The notes below the pieces were generated by a model. The model made no database searches. It saw only the letters and a program-made list of their open reading frames with translations, and was not told the origin of the DNA. The position numbers and the translations under genes were made by a program. Below are positions 16,201-24,806 of a stretch of DNA of 30,300 nucleotides, one piece after another; the first letter of the stretch is position 1, and every line of letters starts with the position of its first letter. This DNA comes from a virus, in the IMG/VR virus record IMGVR_UViG_3300029448_000086, positions 13,341 to 43,640 of that record; one strand, written 5' to 3'.

Positions 16201-19200
16201 TTACCATCTATTTGTACATCACCTTTAAAAGTTGCAGATAAATCATTGTTTATCGTTAATGCAGTATATCCACTTGGTAATGATGTACCAATTGTTGCTT
16301 CTCCACTACCACTTGCATTTTCTGGTGGATCAATAATAAATGACATAGCCGCACCAGTAGCCGCGTTGTTTCCAGTGAATAATATTCCTGCTATATTACC
16401 CCAGTTATTATTTCCATGATTTGAAGCTCTTTTATAATTAGTACCATCCCATCTTAAGTTAGTACCAATCCATGATCTCCATACCCCATTTGTTGTAGAC
16501 CATAAAGATATAGCTCTTGAATAACCTATTGCCATACCATGACCACCAACCGTAAACATACCGGAATCTGCATCTATAGGTCTTGATTGAAAATCATGAA
16601 AACCTTGCAACGTTGATTCGTTTATAGTATATCCTTGTGAATCTACATTACCTGCAAAAGTTGCATTGTTGCTTTGATCAAGAGTTAATACTGTACCTGT
16701 TAAAGAACCTGTTGCTAATTTTAAACTACCCTGATAAGCTGTTAAAACTGTTCCATATCCATCATTACCATCTGTAACATATAAAGCACCACATTCTGTT
16801 CCATCATTTTCTTTGAAATATAAAGCACCAGCACGACCATTTGCTGAACTTGTTCCTTTAAAAAATAAAGTTGGTACACCAGTACCAAATGATGTTGCGG
16901 CTGCTCCTAAGCCAATATTATCAGCTCGCACATCACCTGTAAAAGTTGCATTTTGTGAAGAATCAATCCTTAAAGCTTCTGTTAAACTTCCACTATTTGC
17001 TCTTGTCATAAAAAACAAATCTGTATTTCTATCTCCCGCATCTTGAAACTCAGCACCTATTCTTGCTGTTTCAAAACCAGTTGAATTTGAAAAACTTATT
17101 GGAATAAAGTTACCATCAGTATTGCTTGTATTCTTTAACCAAATTCCATGATCACTACTCGCAGCTACATTAGTACTTGTGTTTGATTGTTCTACTCTAA
17201 AACTCTCAGCAAAAACACGCCCTGCAAAAGTTGCAGCTCCGCCTTCTGACATATCAAAAACTAAAGCATTTATACCAGAACCTCCATCATCACCAACTAA
17301 ATATAAATCTTTATCTTGACCTAAATTGTATATAACACCGTTACCCGAGCCATCTGTATACATTCGTAAACCTGTTCCAGCGTTTACGTTTCCTGCAAAA
17401 GTTGATCCAGTAGATGTCATTCTTAATGGTTCAACACTACTAGCTAATTCAAAAAATATCTCACCACCTGATTCAATATTTTTCATAGCAAAATTACCTG
17501 CTTGAGAACCATGACCTGCACCATAAGCAAGTATATATGCTTCATTTGTTCCATGTGCAGAAGTCTGCCACTGTTGAAGTGTGTAAGATGTTTGGCTGCT
17601 ACTACCTAATATTAAAGGATTATCAGCGGTGCTACTATCAGCTAAAGTTATAGTTCCAGTTCCTGTATCAGCTGCATCACTTCTTAAAAATGAAGCTGCA
17701 TGTAAACTATCAACCGTGTCGGCGTTACTTACTGTAACACCTGTTAAGTTACTACCATCACCGTATAATGTATCTGCGTATAAGTTTCTTACTCTTGTAG
17801 CGTTAGAACCTATATCATATGCGCTATCAGCTACAGGTATTAAATGACCACCATTTTCTATATTCCACCTACCAGTGTCATTAGTCATAAACTGTAAATG
17901 GTTATTTGTGACTGCTCCAAATTTAGCTAAAGAGCTTTGTGCTTGTATTCTTATTTCAGCACCACTTGTTCTTGTTATATCTATTTGACCATTACCACCT
18001 CCACCACCAGTTACATCAATATTACCACTAGCTATTGTTCCTGCAAAAGTTGCGTTACCATTAGCTGCTAACGATAATGCTGCGGTTGCAACGTTATCAG
18101 TATGAAAGTCCATTCTTTCAGTACCTTGTAAATATCTTATTTGACCTCTTTTTTCTGTAGCATCATCTGCTGTGCCATCTGCAAAGAATATTGATCCATA
18201 ACCACCTGTTCCACTTTGTATTGTTATACCAGTATTACCACTACCTGCACCAACTACAAGATCATCAGCATCAGCGTGAAAGTCAGTTGCTGTAGCACCT
18301 ATACCGACTTTACCTGCAAAAGTTGCATTACCAGTATCTAAAATGTTAAGAGAAGCGGTACCACCAGTGTTAATTTGTAAACCTCCGTTTGTAGTATCTC
18401 TTTCTATAGAATTATAACCAATATTACTATCTATAAAATCAATTGCTTGACCGGATGCCATTCTAAAACCTGTAGCCGCGCTTACATATCCTGCAGACAA
18501 AGAACCGTCATAGCCTACTTGGAAAGGTGTCCAGCCAGATGTATCAGATCCAGTACCTGCGGCAAGAGACATAATCTTACCTGTTATAGTTTTTTGTATT
18601 TGTTTGCTATCACCGGTTGGTAATGTATTTACGTTTGTAAAGTTTACAAGAGCTGCAGATGTAGAACCATCTGGAAGTATTGTTACTTCAACGTAATCTT
18701 CACCACCACCTTTTATATCTACAAAAGCTTTACCTGTTGTCGTGTTTCTTACAACTCTTATATCTGTTATAAAGTTTGGGTAACTATTATGTAGTATTGA
18801 CAATGTAGAGTTAGCGTTTGACCAAGCTGTATTAACTATAGCTTCAACTCTACATGGTGTACCACTACCACCACCTGTTTGTATTAAGAAATGACATTTA
18901 CCTCTACCAGTACCACCTGATATTTCAATTATTCTATGCCATCCATTGCTTGCATCCCATGATTCTCCTCCAGTGTTACTATTAATAGTTTCTCTATAAA
19001 AATGATTATCGGATGTAATTTGTAAACCATTAACGTGTAAAGTGCTTGTGCTTACATAAAAATCCGCATCAGAATCAATAGAATTAGTACCACTCCAAAC
19101 AGCTAGTCTATTATCAACTCCACTACCTGTTACACCACCTGATGAATCTTCCCAAGCAACACCACTACCTGTTGATGTTAATACTTGACCATCACTACCT

Positions 19201-19916
19201 TGAGCGCCGTTAATTTTATAATTTGTGGCATCTACAGTACCTGCAAAAGTTGCATAACCGGTATCCGCTGTGATAACAAATGCGCTATCTAAAGTTCCTG
19301 CGTCAAATCTAACATTACCACTATTGAATAATATCATTCTTGTATCCTCACCATCATCATTTATTGAAATACCAGCTGTACCACCTTTCATATAAAGAAA
19401 ATCGTTATTAGCGTGTTTAATACTAGCTACATCACGATTGCTGTCTGCCGATTTTTCAAAAGTTACATTTTGATCGCCTTTTAATGTAAGTACATCTATA
19501 TTGCTGTTTTCTGAGCCATTGTGAAGAGAAAATGTTAGGTAATTGCTTGCGAGAGTAGAAGAGACATAGGATTTTATATCATGGTGTCTTGAGGCGTTTG
19601 TATCATGCCTACCTATTCTTAAAATACCTTCAGATTGATGACCTGGCATAACATTTATATTTGTCAAACCACTTTCTGTTATTTTAAATAATTCTTTATT
19701 ACTGTTTGATGCACTTGTAGTATTACTATGTATCCTAAATATCTCTCCAGTGCTATTGTTATCGCTATCAAAGTTTAATGTTAGAGAAGATCCTGAATTA
19801 ATTATAGAATCAAACGTTGTACCATCTGATAAATTTAAAGTACCACCTTCAGCAGTAATGTTACCTGTAAAAGTTGCGCTTTTTCCTGAAATATCCGAAA
19901 GAAATGGTATTGCCAT
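13233..19916 (-). CDS. Giant tail fibre with S74 intramolecular chaperone domain
   Basis: This 2227-residue protein is a host-recognition fibre. It is built of many beta-rich modules that repeatedly contain NATFAG-type strands followed by (K/N/T)(V/I) and 'GIG' or 'SAG' turns, the mark of triple-stranded beta-helix fibres that trimerise. Near residue 2137 begins SDKKLKKNIKTLDG, the conserved start of the peptidase S74 domain. The Ser and the following Lys form the dyad that releases the chaperone after trimer folding. VIAQEIQKIAPELV and a coiled coil (YLIEAIKDLKAEIEELK) complete the domain, which ends in KCNCNK. The N-terminus MAIPFL is shared with the 425-residue fibre and is probably the particle-attachment end. 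A terminator lies just upstream of its start. Confidence 0.94.
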   Translation of the reverse strand: MAIPFLSDISGKSATFTGNITAEGGTLNLSDGTTFDSIINSGSSLTLNFDSDNNSTGEIFRIHSNTTSASNSNKELFKITESGLTNINVMPGHQSEGILRIGRHDTNASRHHDIKSYVSSTLASNYLTFSLHNGSENSNIDVLTLKGDQNVTFEKSADSNRDVASIKHANNDFLYMKGGTAGISINDDGEDTRMILFNSGNVRFDAGTLDSAFVITADTGYATFAGTVDATNYKINGAQGSDGQVLTSTGSGVAWEDSSGGVTGSGVDNRLAVWSGTNSIDSDADFYVSTSTLHVNGLQITSDNHFYRETINSNTGGESWDASNGWHRIIEISGGTGRGKCHFLIQTGGGSGTPCRVEAIVNTAWSNANSTLSILHNSYPNFITDIRVVRNTTTGKAFVDIKGGGEDYVEVTILPDGSTSAALVNFTNVNTLPTGDSKQIQKTITGKIMSLAAGTGSDTSGWTPFQVGYDGSLSAGYVSAATGFRMASGQAIDFIDSNIGYNSIERDTTNGGLQINTGGTASLNILDTGNATFAGKVGIGATATDFHADADDLVVGAGSGNTGITIQSGTGGYGSIFFADGTADDATEKRGQIRYLQGTERMDFHTDNVATAALSLAANGNATFAGTIASGNIDVTGGGGGNGQIDITRTSGAEIRIQAQSSLAKFGAVTNNHLQFMTNDTGRWNIENGGHLIPVADSAYDIGSNATRVRNLYADTLYGDGSNLTGVTVSNADTVDSLHAASFLRSDAADTGTGTITLADSSTADNPLILGSSSQTSYTLQQWQTSAHGTNEAYILAYGAGHGSQAGNFAMKNIESGGEIFFELASSVEPLRMTSTGSTFAGNVNAGTGLRMYTDGSGNGVIYNLGQDKDLYLVGDDGGSGINALVFDMSEGGAATFAGRVFAESFRVEQSNTSTNVAASSDHGIWLKNTSNTDGNFIPISFSNSTGFETARIGAEFQDAGDRNTDLFFMTRANSGSLTEALRIDSSQNATFTGDVRADNIGLGAAATSFGTGVPTLFFKGTSSANGRAGALYFKENDGTECGALYVTDGNDGYGTVLTAYQGSLKLATGSLTGTVLTLDQSNNATFAGNVDSQGYTINESTLQGFHDFQSRPIDADSGMFTVGGHGMAIGYSRAISLWSTTNGVWRSWIGTNLRWDGTNYKRASNHGNNNWGNIAGILFTGNNAATGAAMSFIIDPPENASGSGEATIGTSLPSGYTALTINNDLSATFKGDVQIDGNFSLTQHIGLTDASIPSWHANVTSSMTYKDQMTLFSRADETYIGQNFYYGGGDAGKSIEAGKATLMRLRRGEINMYFSTASVNADTAVTLSEKFTLTDAGNLTIAGNIGMATGNATGKFAVMSSAVHGSYDFYNNGTSYFNGAVIIDDNLTLNEYIYHQGDTDTHVRFETNAVSVVGGGQAGLYIESAGHTVLQPAYDDDGEEHKIVLGRMAGSNSGSSSNDNPRHSTVLAGYSVDWSGGTRLSNEGFLMWHSGGGWTGNQRHWALTNAYDMGGTGGPKFALLLGNANTVEPTLGSNGALGTNTQVATYWKNTKEMVHDGVATFAGLISAGAGINVTGNIDTPELSINDYVKHNGDTHTYFGFSGDNTYKVVAGGSDRFQITGDVHVIGSTDFAIPAGRKLYLDGQSNTYITESSDGVIDFYGDGVQLLTAKQNGTQSEVVVNEGSGDVDFRVESNNSTHAFFVEAEGAGKVGIGTDETTGGFNVNNSASGSFYSMSNTDSGNHNYTNSGGNGRTLTTNGAGWITDGRDPILTLSSAGNSNSTAIGYSLGLNLYNHSSTNSTHSPLITFSALSESGSYSSVYGAIGGKKTGAGADTNWNTGEIHFWTAGPDGGGSASYMTSASAMMIDATGNVGIGVGSPNSALQVKGTVNNLVAHFGGQNNTNGQWNGISLGYAEDANAAYRKIGIAAKALGDGAARQELHFLVNSNADSNSAGIADTKMMIDKLGHVGIGLTDPNSYYGDQLVIAAPDENGITITGTGTGQKQYLCFADGSTGDQAYTGYVAYDHNDNSMTFANNGGNARMKIASNGEVGIGTDSPQSISGGCKTLTLGSTAAALSGGVGFQANGTGKTFIYWESDNMRYQNVGDFSHTFYKNNSTALFTIATSGTVTASGDVVAYSDKKLKKNIKTLDGSKVYNMRGVSFTRKDNGNESSGVIAQEIQKIAPELVSETDGTLGVAYGNLTGYLIEAIKDLKAEIEELKSNKCNCNK
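15226..19254 (-). repeat. Dispersed 15-bp repeat encoding ATFAG in the long fibre
   Basis: The coding-strand 15-mer TGCAACTTTTGCAGG occurs exactly at 15226-15240, 16651-16665, 17221-17235, 18313-18327 and 19240-19254. Near-identical variants lie near 16225, 16940, 17390, 18040 and 19865. Each encodes Ala-Thr-Phe-Ala-Gly (or a close variant) at the start of a beta module. Identity at nucleotide level, not only at protein level, suggests the modules arose by duplication or recombination. It could allow unequal exchange that changes fibre length. Confidence 0.85.
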
Positions 19917-19937
19917 ATTAATTTATTTGAATAGTAA

Positions 19938-19965
19938 AAAAGACGGTACTCACGTACCGCCTTTT
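19938..19965 (-). terminator. Rho-independent terminator between fibre genes
   Basis: The minus-strand transcript forms a stem AAAAGGCGGUAC / GUACCGUCUUUU with a GUGA loop and one G-U pair. It is followed by further U residues. The stem is nearly symmetrical and A/T-flanked, so it could work in both directions. It starts 14 bp after the stop of the 425-residue fibre gene and lies 22 bp before the start of the giant fibre, separating their transcription. Confidence 0.85.
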
Positions 19966-19978
19966 AATTTGTTTTTTA

Positions 19979-21256
19979 TTATGTTATTGCAGGAAACTTA
20001 CTAACTAATACTAAATAATCTTCAGATGTAGTTGGAGCAGTCCCAAATATTATATCTACTTTGTCATTGTCACTGCCTTTTTGTACTTCAACCTGAACAA
20101 TATCATATGTAGCTCCTGAGCTATTGTCACCATAATGTAATACTTGAACCATAACTCTTGGTGTTGAAAACCCATGCGATATTGTGTACGTTGTATTTGA
20201 ACCATCACCTGAAAGTAGCTTTGTGACTTTACTATGACCGTCGTTTGTTAAAGCAACTGTACCAGATTCATTTGGTAATAATATAGTTCTGTCTGCTGTT
20301 GGATCTACTACATCTAAAGTTGTTTCGTGGTCATTAGATGTATCACCTTCAAATATTACACCACTTGATGTATTTATTAATTCAACTTCTTTTTGAGTAG
20401 TTTTAACAGTTACATTTAAATTTTTAACAGTTAATTGCTCTGTACTAGGATTATAAAAGAAACCACCACCAGATGATTCATCTAGTAAGCCATTACTGCC
20501 GTCGTGATAAACTATATTAAAGTTTGTGTTAGCTGTAGAGCTTTCTGTTACTGTAACCGTGCTAGCTAGAGTAGCTGTTGCTGCATTACCAGCGGTATCA
20601 GCATCCATAGCATCTGTTTGTGTAGTTACAAAAGTATGTATTTGATCAGCTGTAGCTAAAGCAGCTCCACCATTTGCAATCGCAGCAGTTTTAGCAGAAA
20701 CCGTTACAGCAGCGCTACCATTATAAGTTGTACCACTGTTTAATTGTACTGTTGTATCATCAAACGTTAAAGCATTTAAAGTACCACCTAAAGCAACTCC
20801 ACTTATTGTAGAGTTTGCTAATTTAGCATTTGCAATTGAACCGGCTAACATAGCATTTGTAATACCTAAAGCTTTTACTCTAATAGCATCACTACTAAGT
20901 TCTATTGAACTATCGTCAACACCAACAGCTAGAACACCAGAGCTATATGATAAACCATTACCAGCAACCGCAGCTTCTAATCCTAATGTTACTGAAAATG
21001 CTCCTGATGTAGTAGAAGCAGAACCAGCTTCGACTTCTAATCCTTCACCAGCGTTTACTGTTACACCAGTTATATCACCACCAACGTTTATCCAGCCAGT
21101 GCCATTGTAAAAGTAAATGGATTTATCACCACCAGTGCTGTCGTAATATATTTGACCTTCCGAAGGTGAACCAGGCGCTGTGCCTAAGTTTTGTACTACA
21201 GCATTTTGTAGTTCGTTTTTGTTTAAATCTATATGTTGTAAAAATGGAATAGCCAT
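19979..21256 (-). CDS. Tail fibre protein
   Basis: This 425-residue fibre begins MAIPFLQHIDLNKNELQNAV and continues with SPSEGQIYYDSTGGDKSIYF and NGTGWINVGG. This is the common N-terminal module of marine phage fibres. The middle is a Ser, Ala, Thr and Gly-rich beta-helix-like shaft with GNAATATLASTVTV and a DPTADRTILLPNESGTVAL unit. The C-terminal part has YTISHGFSTPRVMVQVLHY and DYLVLVSKF, which I recognise as a beta-sandwich tip domain frequent at fibre ends in uncultured marine phages. It shares the MAIPFL start with the 2227-residue fibre. A terminator immediately after its stop suggests separate control. Confidence 0.87.
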   Translation of the reverse strand: MAIPFLQHIDLNKNELQNAVVQNLGTAPGSPSEGQIYYDSTGGDKSIYFYNGTGWINVGGDITGVTVNAGEGLEVEAGSASTTSGAFSVTLGLEAAVAGNGLSYSSGVLAVGVDDSSIELSSDAIRVKALGITNAMLAGSIANAKLANSTISGVALGGTLNALTFDDTTVQLNSGTTYNGSAAVTVSAKTAAIANGGAALATADQIHTFVTTQTDAMDADTAGNAATATLASTVTVTESSTANTNFNIVYHDGSNGLLDESSGGGFFYNPSTEQLTVKNLNVTVKTTQKEVELINTSSGVIFEGDTSNDHETTLDVVDPTADRTILLPNESGTVALTNDGHSKVTKLLSGDGSNTTYTISHGFSTPRVMVQVLHYGDNSSGATYDIVQVEVQKGSDNDKVDIIFGTAPTTSEDYLVLVSKFPAIT

Positions 21257-21278
21257 AGTATCTTTGTTTTAAGTTTTT

Positions 21279-22013
21279 TTAATTTACAAATACCTCGCAA
21301 ACAAATTTTGCGTTAAATGTTAATTGTAATGTGTTTAATGCATTATATGATATTTTTCCGTGTACTATTGTGTTAGCACTATCTTTTACAGTAGGTGAAC
21401 CATATTTACCTAAGTTGTGTGTTATATCTAATACGTAGCCATCAGCTGAATCAGACCATCTATTATCGTTTGTGTTTATAGATCCAGAAGCATAATTTTT
21501 ATCTGCTCCTCCTCCAAAAACAACTAAAGCATAGTGATTATCTATTACTAAACTACCATTACTTTTGTTTTTATATAATAAAGTTATATCATAATTATTA
21601 GTAGCGCTTCCATCACTATCGTTTATAACAACTATAGATTGTATGCTATAAACACCAAAATTATCTTGATCACTAGTATCTACTAATATAATATCTTTAC
21701 CTACTATAGCTGATAAGATGTTTTCTTTAGAATTAACATCATCACCTTTAGATAGTTTACTTACCTTTAAATTTGTTAAATTAGCAAAAGTGCTACCGCT
21801 AGAAAAAACAGCTTGTAATTGTCCAGCGTTAGGTATTGTTGATTTGTATTGCCAAACAAACTGAGCCACAACACCCGCGGCATTAGTTTCTTTGTAAAAA
21901 TTACTTATACTTTCTAAACTAAAATTACGTGTACCACCTCCTGAATCAGATCCTAATAATTTATCTGACTTTAAAACATTATCATCTTGAATATAAGTAC
22001 TAACTCTAGCCAT
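21279..22013 (-). CDS. Tail fibre or fibre-associated protein
   Basis: This 244-residue protein begins MARVSTYIQDDNVLKSDKLL and continues with GSDSGGGTRNFSLESISNF, an N-terminal module common in marine phage fibre proteins. The remainder is beta-rich. Its C-terminus DGYVLDITHNLGKYGSPTV ... LTFNAKFVCEVFVN repeats the pattern of a conserved 'ITHNLG..... V.V' tip domain that is also visible, in diverged form, at the end of the 425-residue fibre. It sits between the holin and that fibre, with a 22-bp gap to the latter. The receptor is unknown. Confidence 0.8.
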   Translation of the reverse strand: MARVSTYIQDDNVLKSDKLLGSDSGGGTRNFSLESISNFYKETNAAGVVAQFVWQYKSTIPNAGQLQAVFSSGSTFANLTNLKVSKLSKGDDVNSKENILSAIVGKDIILVDTSDQDNFGVYSIQSIVVINDSDGSATNNYDITLLYKNKSNGSLVIDNHYALVVFGGGADKNYASGSINTNDNRWSDSADGYVLDITHNLGKYGSPTVKDSANTIVHGKISYNALNTLQLTFNAKFVCEVFVN

Positions 22014-22014
22014 A

Positions 22015-22413
22015 TTATTTTTTTCTTAATTTTTCAACACTTCGACCTCCAAAATAGGCCCCAATAACAGTAATTAAAACTAATTGCAAAAGATCTGTCC
22101 ATTTTTCTTCTACTTCAAAAGCTATAGATCCTGAATCTATAAATACCATTAATACAGTGCTAACAATTAAAAAAACAAGAACTAAAGGCCTAACTGATCT
22201 AGTTAACCAGTTTCCATGTTGAAGATCTGCTTGCCACCTTTCAGTAACATTTTTTTGCATCTCTGCTTCCGCTTTTATAAGTATTTCCGTCATTTCTTTT
22301 TCAAATGCGGCTTTTTCGTCTTTTGTTCTAATAAATCTATCTGCAACACCAGCTAGTTTATCTACAACGCTACCTCCGGCATTGCCAAATAGCTTACTTA
22401 ATAATTTACTCAT
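22015..22413 (-). CDS. Holin-like membrane protein (3-TM-holin family type)
   Basis: This 132-residue protein has an N-terminal cytosolic amphipathic part (about 1-60) with a helical KDEKAAFEKEMTEILIKAEA stretch. This is followed by a characteristic HGNWLTRSVRPLVLVFLIVS segment and two predicted membrane helices (about 76-92 and 108-123). It ends in a GGRSVEKLRKK basic tail. The order WLTRSVRP, TM, short acidic loop, TM, GGRS.EK matches the holin family seen in gene-transfer agents and many marine phages. It would permeabilise the inner membrane at lysis. No endolysin gene was recognised nearby, so lysis enzymes may lie outside the window. Confidence 0.85.
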   Translation of the reverse strand: MSKLLSKLFGNAGGSVVDKLAGVADRFIRTKDEKAAFEKEMTEILIKAEAEMQKNVTERWQADLQHGNWLTRSVRPLVLVFLIVSTVLMVFIDSGSIAFEVEEKWTDLLQLVLITVIGAYFGGRSVEKLRKK

Positions 22414-22424
22414 TTTATTTAATT

Positions 22425-24455
22425 TTATTTTTGAAAGCCTCCCCAGCCTTTTTGTTTAAACCCTGCAGCTGCTTTTAATTGATTTTCTCTTGCTTTTATA
22501 TCACCTACCACAGCAGGATTACCCTTGTCAACATGTCTTTTAACTTTACCAAGATTTCTCGCTGCTTTAACATTGTTACCTTCCATAAGAGCATTAAAAC
22601 CTTTTTCAGTGTTCTTATCAATAACCTTATTAGATCTTATCACGTCTTTATCAACACCAGCTTGCTTTTGTTGAAGTTTGTTTATTTTTCTCTCTCTTCT
22701 TGGTGTTGATTTTTTACCCTCTAATCTACTTACTCTATTACCAAGCTTTTCAACTTTCTTATCACTAACTTTAGGTTTTACAGTTGACACACTTGGTTTT
22801 GGTTTTGGTATGTTATCTAAGTTTACATTAGCTTCCGGCTTAACGTTAGTTGATACTGGTGCTACTTTAGCAGGTTTAATATTACTTACCGGTCCTGGAT
22901 CTTTTGGAGCATTTTTATAATCCCATTTACCAGTTTTAGCAAATACATCGTTCTGTCTTTTAGCTTCTTTTATATAGTTAGATTTATTCATATGACCATA
23001 CGTCTTTCTATCTCTATCTTGATAAGCTTGATCATATGATTTACCTGTTGTTTTAGTTGGTGTTGGAGTAACATTTGTTTCTTCAGTATTATTATTATTA
23101 TTATTATTACTTGAAGATTTACCAAGAAAATAACCTGTGACACCAGCGGCAACTGTACCTACTATTTTAGACATTGTACCAAATTTACCTTTACTTTTAG
23201 TGTTTTTCAAATTATTAGCAGTTTTATTTATTTTACTCATAGTACTATTATTTTGAACAACTGGTAAATTACTACCTGAAACAGCTGGTAGTTTTGTACC
23301 AGGTTTAGTAAAGCTATATTTTATACCTTTTTTATCAAGAGCTTTTATTTGCGCGCTGTTTTGTTTAAAATCACCTAAAGGATTTCCTTTGTGATCATAC
23401 ACCATATCTAGTTTATGAGATTTAGGGTTTAGTTGTTTAACATATGCTTCAGGTTTTCCTTTTTGCTCATTATTACTTTCTATTCTATCATCTTGAGTTA
23501 TTGTACCAGTTTGACCTTCAACATATTCTACATTAGCATCAGTAGCCATATTACCACCTTGTGTTTGAAGAGTTGTACCAACCATTCTACTACCATCCGA
23601 AGCTACATTAAAGTTTTGACCACCTGAACCCATAGAACCATCTTCATTAACATCGTACCTACTCATTACTTTATTTATACCACCACCTGATTTTCTACTT
23701 TTCTTTAATGAATTAAAAAACTGTGAACCTTTAGAATCTTGGAAAGTAACACCACCATCTTCACTTTTACCTTGATCTTGGTAAGCACCACCACCTCTAA
23801 CATATTCTCCTCTAGACATACCAGAATCTTTAATAGCTTTCTTTTCATCTCTTGATAAACTTTTCCAACTTTGTCTAGCATCTTTGACAAGGCCTCTATA
23901 ATCACCACCCATGGTTCTTTTATCATCTCTTATCTGCATATTTTTTGTTCTCTTCAGATTACCAGCTTCTGCTCTACCAACAACATCTTTAAATTTATCT
24001 GGAACATACGCAGCAGTTTCAACATCATCAGTGCCAGCAACAGTAGTTTCTGTCTGTAGATTTCTATTAGCTATATCTTCTTCACTAATATTTTGTAAAT
24101 CTGCATCACTTATAGTTCTAGTCTCACCAGCTTCATTAGTTCCTTGTACTTCAGCAAACTCCCCTGTGTTACCTGATTTTCTATTTTTAATTAATTTACT
24201 TTGCTCGTAGTCTTGAATAGCTTTTTTACTTAAATCAGTTATACCCATTCTAGCCATTTCTTTACCTAATGGACTATCTGACGCATAATAATCTCCTTCA
24301 TAAAGCTTATTGCCAGTATAACCTCCTTGTAGAGATTCATTTTCTGTTTTTACAGTTTCAGGAGTTCCTTTATCTACATAAACTATCTCACTTTTTTTAT
24401 TTATCTTAGCTTGGTTGTAGCTAGATTTAACTCTTTGTGTTATTGGTGATGCCAT
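22425..24455 (-). CDS. Large disordered virion/internal protein, unknown function
   Basis: This 676-residue hydrophilic protein is rich in Lys, Gly, Asn, Ser and Asp, with few aromatic residues. Probably most of it is disordered. A single small hydrophobic stretch, SKIVGTVAAGVTGYFLG (about 429-445), is followed by seven Asn encoded by an ATT microsatellite, then a Thr/Pro-rich linker. The region about 545-676 is basic (KPSVSTVKPKVSDKKVEKL, RRERKINKLQQK). A YDVNEDGSMG segment at about 267-276 resembles an EF-hand-type loop. Such make-up, with an Ala/Gly membrane-like segment and a basic tail, fits an internal or ejected virion protein in the tail/lysis region, but the function is unknown. Confidence 0.75.
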   Translation of the reverse strand: MASPITQRVKSSYNQAKINKKSEIVYVDKGTPETVKTENESLQGGYTGNKLYEGDYYASDSPLGKEMARMGITDLSKKAIQDYEQSKLIKNRKSGNTGEFAEVQGTNEAGETRTISDADLQNISEEDIANRNLQTETTVAGTDDVETAAYVPDKFKDVVGRAEAGNLKRTKNMQIRDDKRTMGGDYRGLVKDARQSWKSLSRDEKKAIKDSGMSRGEYVRGGGAYQDQGKSEDGGVTFQDSKGSQFFNSLKKSRKSGGGINKVMSRYDVNEDGSMGSGGQNFNVASDGSRMVGTTLQTQGGNMATDANVEYVEGQTGTITQDDRIESNNEQKGKPEAYVKQLNPKSHKLDMVYDHKGNPLGDFKQNSAQIKALDKKGIKYSFTKPGTKLPAVSGSNLPVVQNNSTMSKINKTANNLKNTKSKGKFGTMSKIVGTVAAGVTGYFLGKSSSNNNNNNNTEETNVTPTPTKTTGKSYDQAYQDRDRKTYGHMNKSNYIKEAKRQNDVFAKTGKWDYKNAPKDPGPVSNIKPAKVAPVSTNVKPEANVNLDNIPKPKPSVSTVKPKVSDKKVEKLGNRVSRLEGKKSTPRRERKINKLQQKQAGVDKDVIRSNKVIDKNTEKGFNALMEGNNVKAARNLGKVKRHVDKGNPAVVGDIKARENQLKAAAGFKQKGWGGFQK
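23088..23108. repeat. (ATT)7 microsatellite encoding seven Asn
   Basis: Seven perfect tandem ATT units (AAT on the coding strand) encode a run of seven Asn directly after the hydrophobic segment of the 676-residue protein. Unit size is one codon, so gain or loss would alter only the linker length and would not shift the reading frame. Confidence 0.9.
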
Positions 24456-24473
24456 AATTATTAATTTATTGTT

Positions 24474-24806
24474 CTAAGTTGTTTGTTCTTTTTTTTGATT
24501 CTGCAACTCTTCTATTTGTTTTTGTAATTCTTCTATTTTTGATTCGTCTGTTTCGGATTCTAATAACGTATTTAATTCTTCAATTTGAGCATCTATAGTT
24601 TTACCACCATCGCTGTTATTGTTTGAATTTATATTAGCGTCGTTTCCGATACCTTTGTCAATAGGATCTATTTGATCCGCGCTAAAATCAATACCCTGCG
24701 TACTTCTCATATCACCCTCCCCAGAAATTAAAGCTTTAGAAGCTAAATTAGCTGATTTAGGATTATTACTAACGTCTTTAAGTTTATGAAACCATGTCTT
24801 GTACAT
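24474..24806 (-). CDS. Small acidic coiled-coil protein
   Basis: This 110-residue protein begins MYKTWFHKLKDVSNNPKSAN. The N-terminal 60 residues look disordered, with an acidic patch; the C-terminal part is a coiled coil of EELN/EELQ heptads (QIEELNTLLESETDESKIEE, then LQKQIEELQNQKKEQ). The start is 23 bp inside the previous gene. No shorter in-frame start gives a useful protein. It may be a multimerising partner of the neighbouring virion proteins. No function is recognised. Confidence 0.7.
   Translation of the reverse strand: MYKTWFHKLKDVSNNPKSANLASKALISGEGDMRSTQGIDFSADQIDPIDKGIGNDANINSNNNSDGGKTIDAQIEELNTLLESETDESKIEELQKQIEELQNQKKEQTT

Noticed and set aside
15226-19254. Repeated 15-mer considered as a CRISPR array
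   Set aside because: The copies are irregularly spaced over 4 kb inside an open reading frame, all in one codon phase, and encode a protein repeat.
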